DNA of 5,474 bases, from contig JAICHN010000356.1 of NCBI GenBank assembly GCA_025924845.1, positions 1-5,474 of the forward strand, read 5' to 3'. Positions within the stretch are counted from its first letter, which is position 1. Each line of letters begins with the position of its first letter. The translations under genes were made by a program, and so were the position numbers. This DNA comes from Chloroflexota bacterium. GTDB lineage: Bacteria > Chloroflexota > UBA5177 > JANWHV01. Below the pieces are notes generated by a model, which was not told the DNA's origin, made no database searches, and was given only the letters and a program-made list of their open reading frames with translations. Shown piece after piece: positions 3,944-5,474 of the stretch.

Positions 3944-5474
3944 TTACCCCAGGTACGAGGGGTCCAGTGCCGGGAGGTAAATCTGGAAATCGGCGCCCCC
4001 GAAACTATGACCATTGAACACGTAGACCGGCTCGAAGTAGAGATTACTCGCTGAGCCGGCGGGCAGATAGACAATACTGGGTGCTGCCACCGAATCGTTC
4101 GTAGTGGGGAGAGCACCCGTGCTGTGTACCACACCCTGCCCCAGGCTAATCAGACTCAGGGCGGTCGACGCGGAAATACTCGGCGCCAGGGCGGCTCGAG
4201 TGGTATCAACCCATTGAATGTCGACCATGCGGATTTGCCCCCCCGCGCTTACCGTGACCTGGGCGCGCGCTCCCTGAACCAGGTACGGCGTTGCCTGGGT
4301 GAAAAGGGCCACTTTGTCGCCGCCGGTCGCGACGCGAACCCCGGCAGGCTCGGCGCCCGCGGCAAGTCCGTGTTGGGTAAGGAAGGTGCGAGCGGCCGAG
4401 ACGGAATCCACCACATTGCTCCCCTGCACCGGGTTGAGCAGGGTCAGATGCAGGGCATATCCCGCGCTCCGCACGGTCAGGGCGGCACGGTAAGTCAAAC
4501 TTCCGGTGCGCACGAGGGTCACTGACTTCGCATCACTGCTTTTGCTAAGCATCTTGATTGGCGTAAAGCCAAACGCACTAAGCAGGTCGGTGGGCGATTG
4601 CGGGGTAGTCGAGGGGATGAATACGGCCAGTGAGCCGGGATTAGATGGTGCTTGAGTCGTCAGGTGGAGCGTCACGCCCGGCGTAAAGGGCGTGGTGCCG
4701 GTGAGCGGCGACTGGCTTCCGGCTAGAGCGGGGACGGGGAATATGGCGTGCGCCGGCGCGACGATCGTTGCCGTCGTGCTGCCTTGCGCCGGCACGGCGG
4801 GACGGAACAGGGTTGGATTGGCGCTCGGCGCGACGTTCGCTACTTCGGTGGGGCCGAGGGTTGGGGCTGGAGCGTTCGGTGTACTGCTGGGAAGCGCCGC
4901 CACCGGCGTATCGGTCGCCGGCACGCCCACGGTCTGGCGCGGCCGTGCCGTGGCCCTGGGTAGGGCTGTATTAGTGGGCGAGACGGTGGCACTTGGTCGC
5001 GGCGTATGAGTGGGCGGGATCGTGGCGCTTGGTCGAGGCGTATTGGTGGCAGGGACCGAGGTTGCGGTCGCCGGCGGCGCGGTGGTGGTCACCGGCGGAG
5101 TTGTAGCGCTGGGTCGAGTCGTTGCGGTCGGCTGCTTGGTGGTGGTCGGCAGCCAAGTCGCGGTATCCGCCGCCTGGACCAGGCGAGGCGTCGTGGTGGC
5201 GGGTACGGTAGTGGCCGTATCCGGCACGAAGGTAGCGGTAGGGGGTACGGGGGTCGCGGTTGGCGGCTGGAGCACTCGCGTCGCGGTTGACGGTACTCGG
5301 GTCGCAGTGGGAGGCACTGGGGTCGAGGTAGCCGTTGCCGGAATGGCGGTCGGAGGAATTGGGGTGGAGGTAGAACTGGGCGGTATCGGCGTTGGTGCCG
5401 GCACGGTATCCGTGGGCATGACTGTTGGCGGCACGGCGGTGGACGTAGCGGGCGCCGTGGTCGCGGTAGGCGGA
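3944..5474 (-). CDS. Pro/Thr-rich probable surface protein with unassigned C-terminal domain; N-terminus beyond right edge
   Basis: The frame is open from the right edge to TAA at 3946-3944, giving 509 visible codons. The in-frame GTG at 5434 is not a convincing start, because the same Pro/Thr repeat continues upstream of it. Visible residues 1-195 are a spacer rich in Pro, Thr and Ala, built on P-x-T-A-T-x-V units and 12-residue repeats (NTPRPSAT, THTPRPSAT). Such extended, probably wall-spanning linkers are typical of exported Chloroflexota proteins. A looser linker runs to about 275. Residues about 280-509 look globular, with alternating beta-like segments and short helices: FLTQHGL (364-370), GARAQVTVSAGGQIRMVDIQWVD (401-423), STALSLISLGQG (436-447), then YFEPVYVF (479-486) and a final FQIYLPALDPSYLG (496-509). 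I do not recognise this domain; its layout loosely recalls PepSY/YycI-like domains. No cysteine is visible and there is no C-terminal anchor. A signal peptide or membrane anchor would lie in the missing N-terminus. Confidence 0.8.
   Translation of the reverse strand, partial: PPTATTAPATSTAVPPTVMPTDTVPAPTPIPPSSTSTPIPPTAIPATATSTPVPPTATRVPSTATRVLQPPTATPVPPTATFVPDTATTVPATTTPRLVQAADTATWLPTTTKQPTATTRPSATTPPVTTTAPPATATSVPATNTPRPSATIPPTHTPRPSATVSPTNTALPRATARPRQTVGVPATDTPVAALPSSTPNAPAPTLGPTEVANVAPSANPTLFRPAVPAQGSTTATIVAPAHAIFPVPALAGSQSPLTGTTPFTPGVTLHLTTQAPSNPGSLAVFIPSTTPQSPTDLLSAFGFTPIKMLSKSSDAKSVTLVRTGSLTYRAALTVRSAGYALHLTLLNPVQGSNVVDSVSAARTFLTQHGLAAGAEPAGVRVATGGDKVALFTQATPYLVQGARAQVTVSAGGQIRMVDIQWVDTTRAALAPSISASTALSLISLGQGVVHSTGALPTTNDSVAAPSIVYLPAGSASNLYFEPVYVFNGHSFGGADFQIYLPALDPSYLG
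4889..5474 (-). repeat. Low-complexity Pro/Thr/Ala coding repeat
   Basis: This stretch encodes degenerate 7-residue (21-bp) units such as PPTATRV, PPTATPV, PPTATFV and PDTATTV. Arg-containing variants appear toward its C-terminal end. The plus strand is strongly G-rich, with GGCGG and GGTGG runs. The repeat continues past the right edge, so its full length is unknown. Confidence 0.8.
4950..5057 (-). repeat. Three tandem 36-bp imperfect repeats
   Basis: Units at 4950-4985, 4986-5021 and 5022-5057 each begin GTGGC on the plus strand and keep register without gaps. The second and third are the most alike. Each encodes 12 residues of the form PPTHTPRPSATV on the minus strand. They suggest growth of the linker by unit duplication. 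Confidence 0.65.

Noticed and set aside
4124..5290. Plus-strand frames opposite the Pro/Thr-rich gene
   Set aside because: They translate to Gly/Arg-rich low-complexity sequence, the mirror of Pro/Thr codons, with no motifs.
4889..5474. Tandem repeats as a CRISPR array
   Set aside because: Units are contiguous without unique spacers, degenerate, and in frame with a Pro/Thr-rich protein, so they are coding repeats.

Overview
The window looks like chromosomal DNA of moderately high GC content from a bacterium, most likely a member of the Chloroflexota. This placement is an inference. It rests on three things seen together: a secreted SBBP-type beta-propeller protein, a secreted-type protein with a very long Pro/Thr/Ala spacer built on P-x-T-A-T-x-V units (a style common in Chloroflexota surface proteins), and a short two-helix SecG. 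I see no sign of a phage, insertion sequence, CRISPR array or defence locus.

Layout from left to right. Positions 1-1290 (minus strand) hold the N-terminal 430 codons of an SBBP-repeat protein with a signal peptide, which runs off the left edge. Positions 1291-1689 are a divergent intergenic region. It holds the SBBP gene's ribosome binding site and a candidate promoter, a strong intrinsic terminator facing right with no recognisable gene in front of it (hence a possible small RNA or leader), a perfect interrupted palindrome, and a candidate secG promoter. Positions 1690-2076 form a compact unit on the plus strand: secG, tRNA-Leu(CAG), then a 23-bp perfect hairpin terminator. Positions 2136-3845 (plus strand) encode an acyl-CoA synthetase of the ACSF2-like AMP-binding family, complete with its core motifs. 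Positions 3846-3943 are a convergent intergenic gap with a 12-bp perfect hairpin. Positions 3944-5474 (minus strand) hold the C-terminal 509 codons of a Pro/Thr-rich protein that runs off the right edge and ends in an unrecognised globular domain.

The central genes are housekeeping (protein export, translation, fatty-acid activation). The two outer genes are probably exported surface proteins. Nothing shows that the five genes form one pathway. The secG-tRNA-Leu pair is the only clear cotranscribed unit, and it echoes the secG-leuU order of Escherichia coli. The observations most worth a second look are the orphan terminator with structured sequence before it, the palindrome over the predicted secG -35 element, the unpaired T-stem position of the tRNA, and the unassigned C-terminal domain of the Pro/Thr-rich protein.
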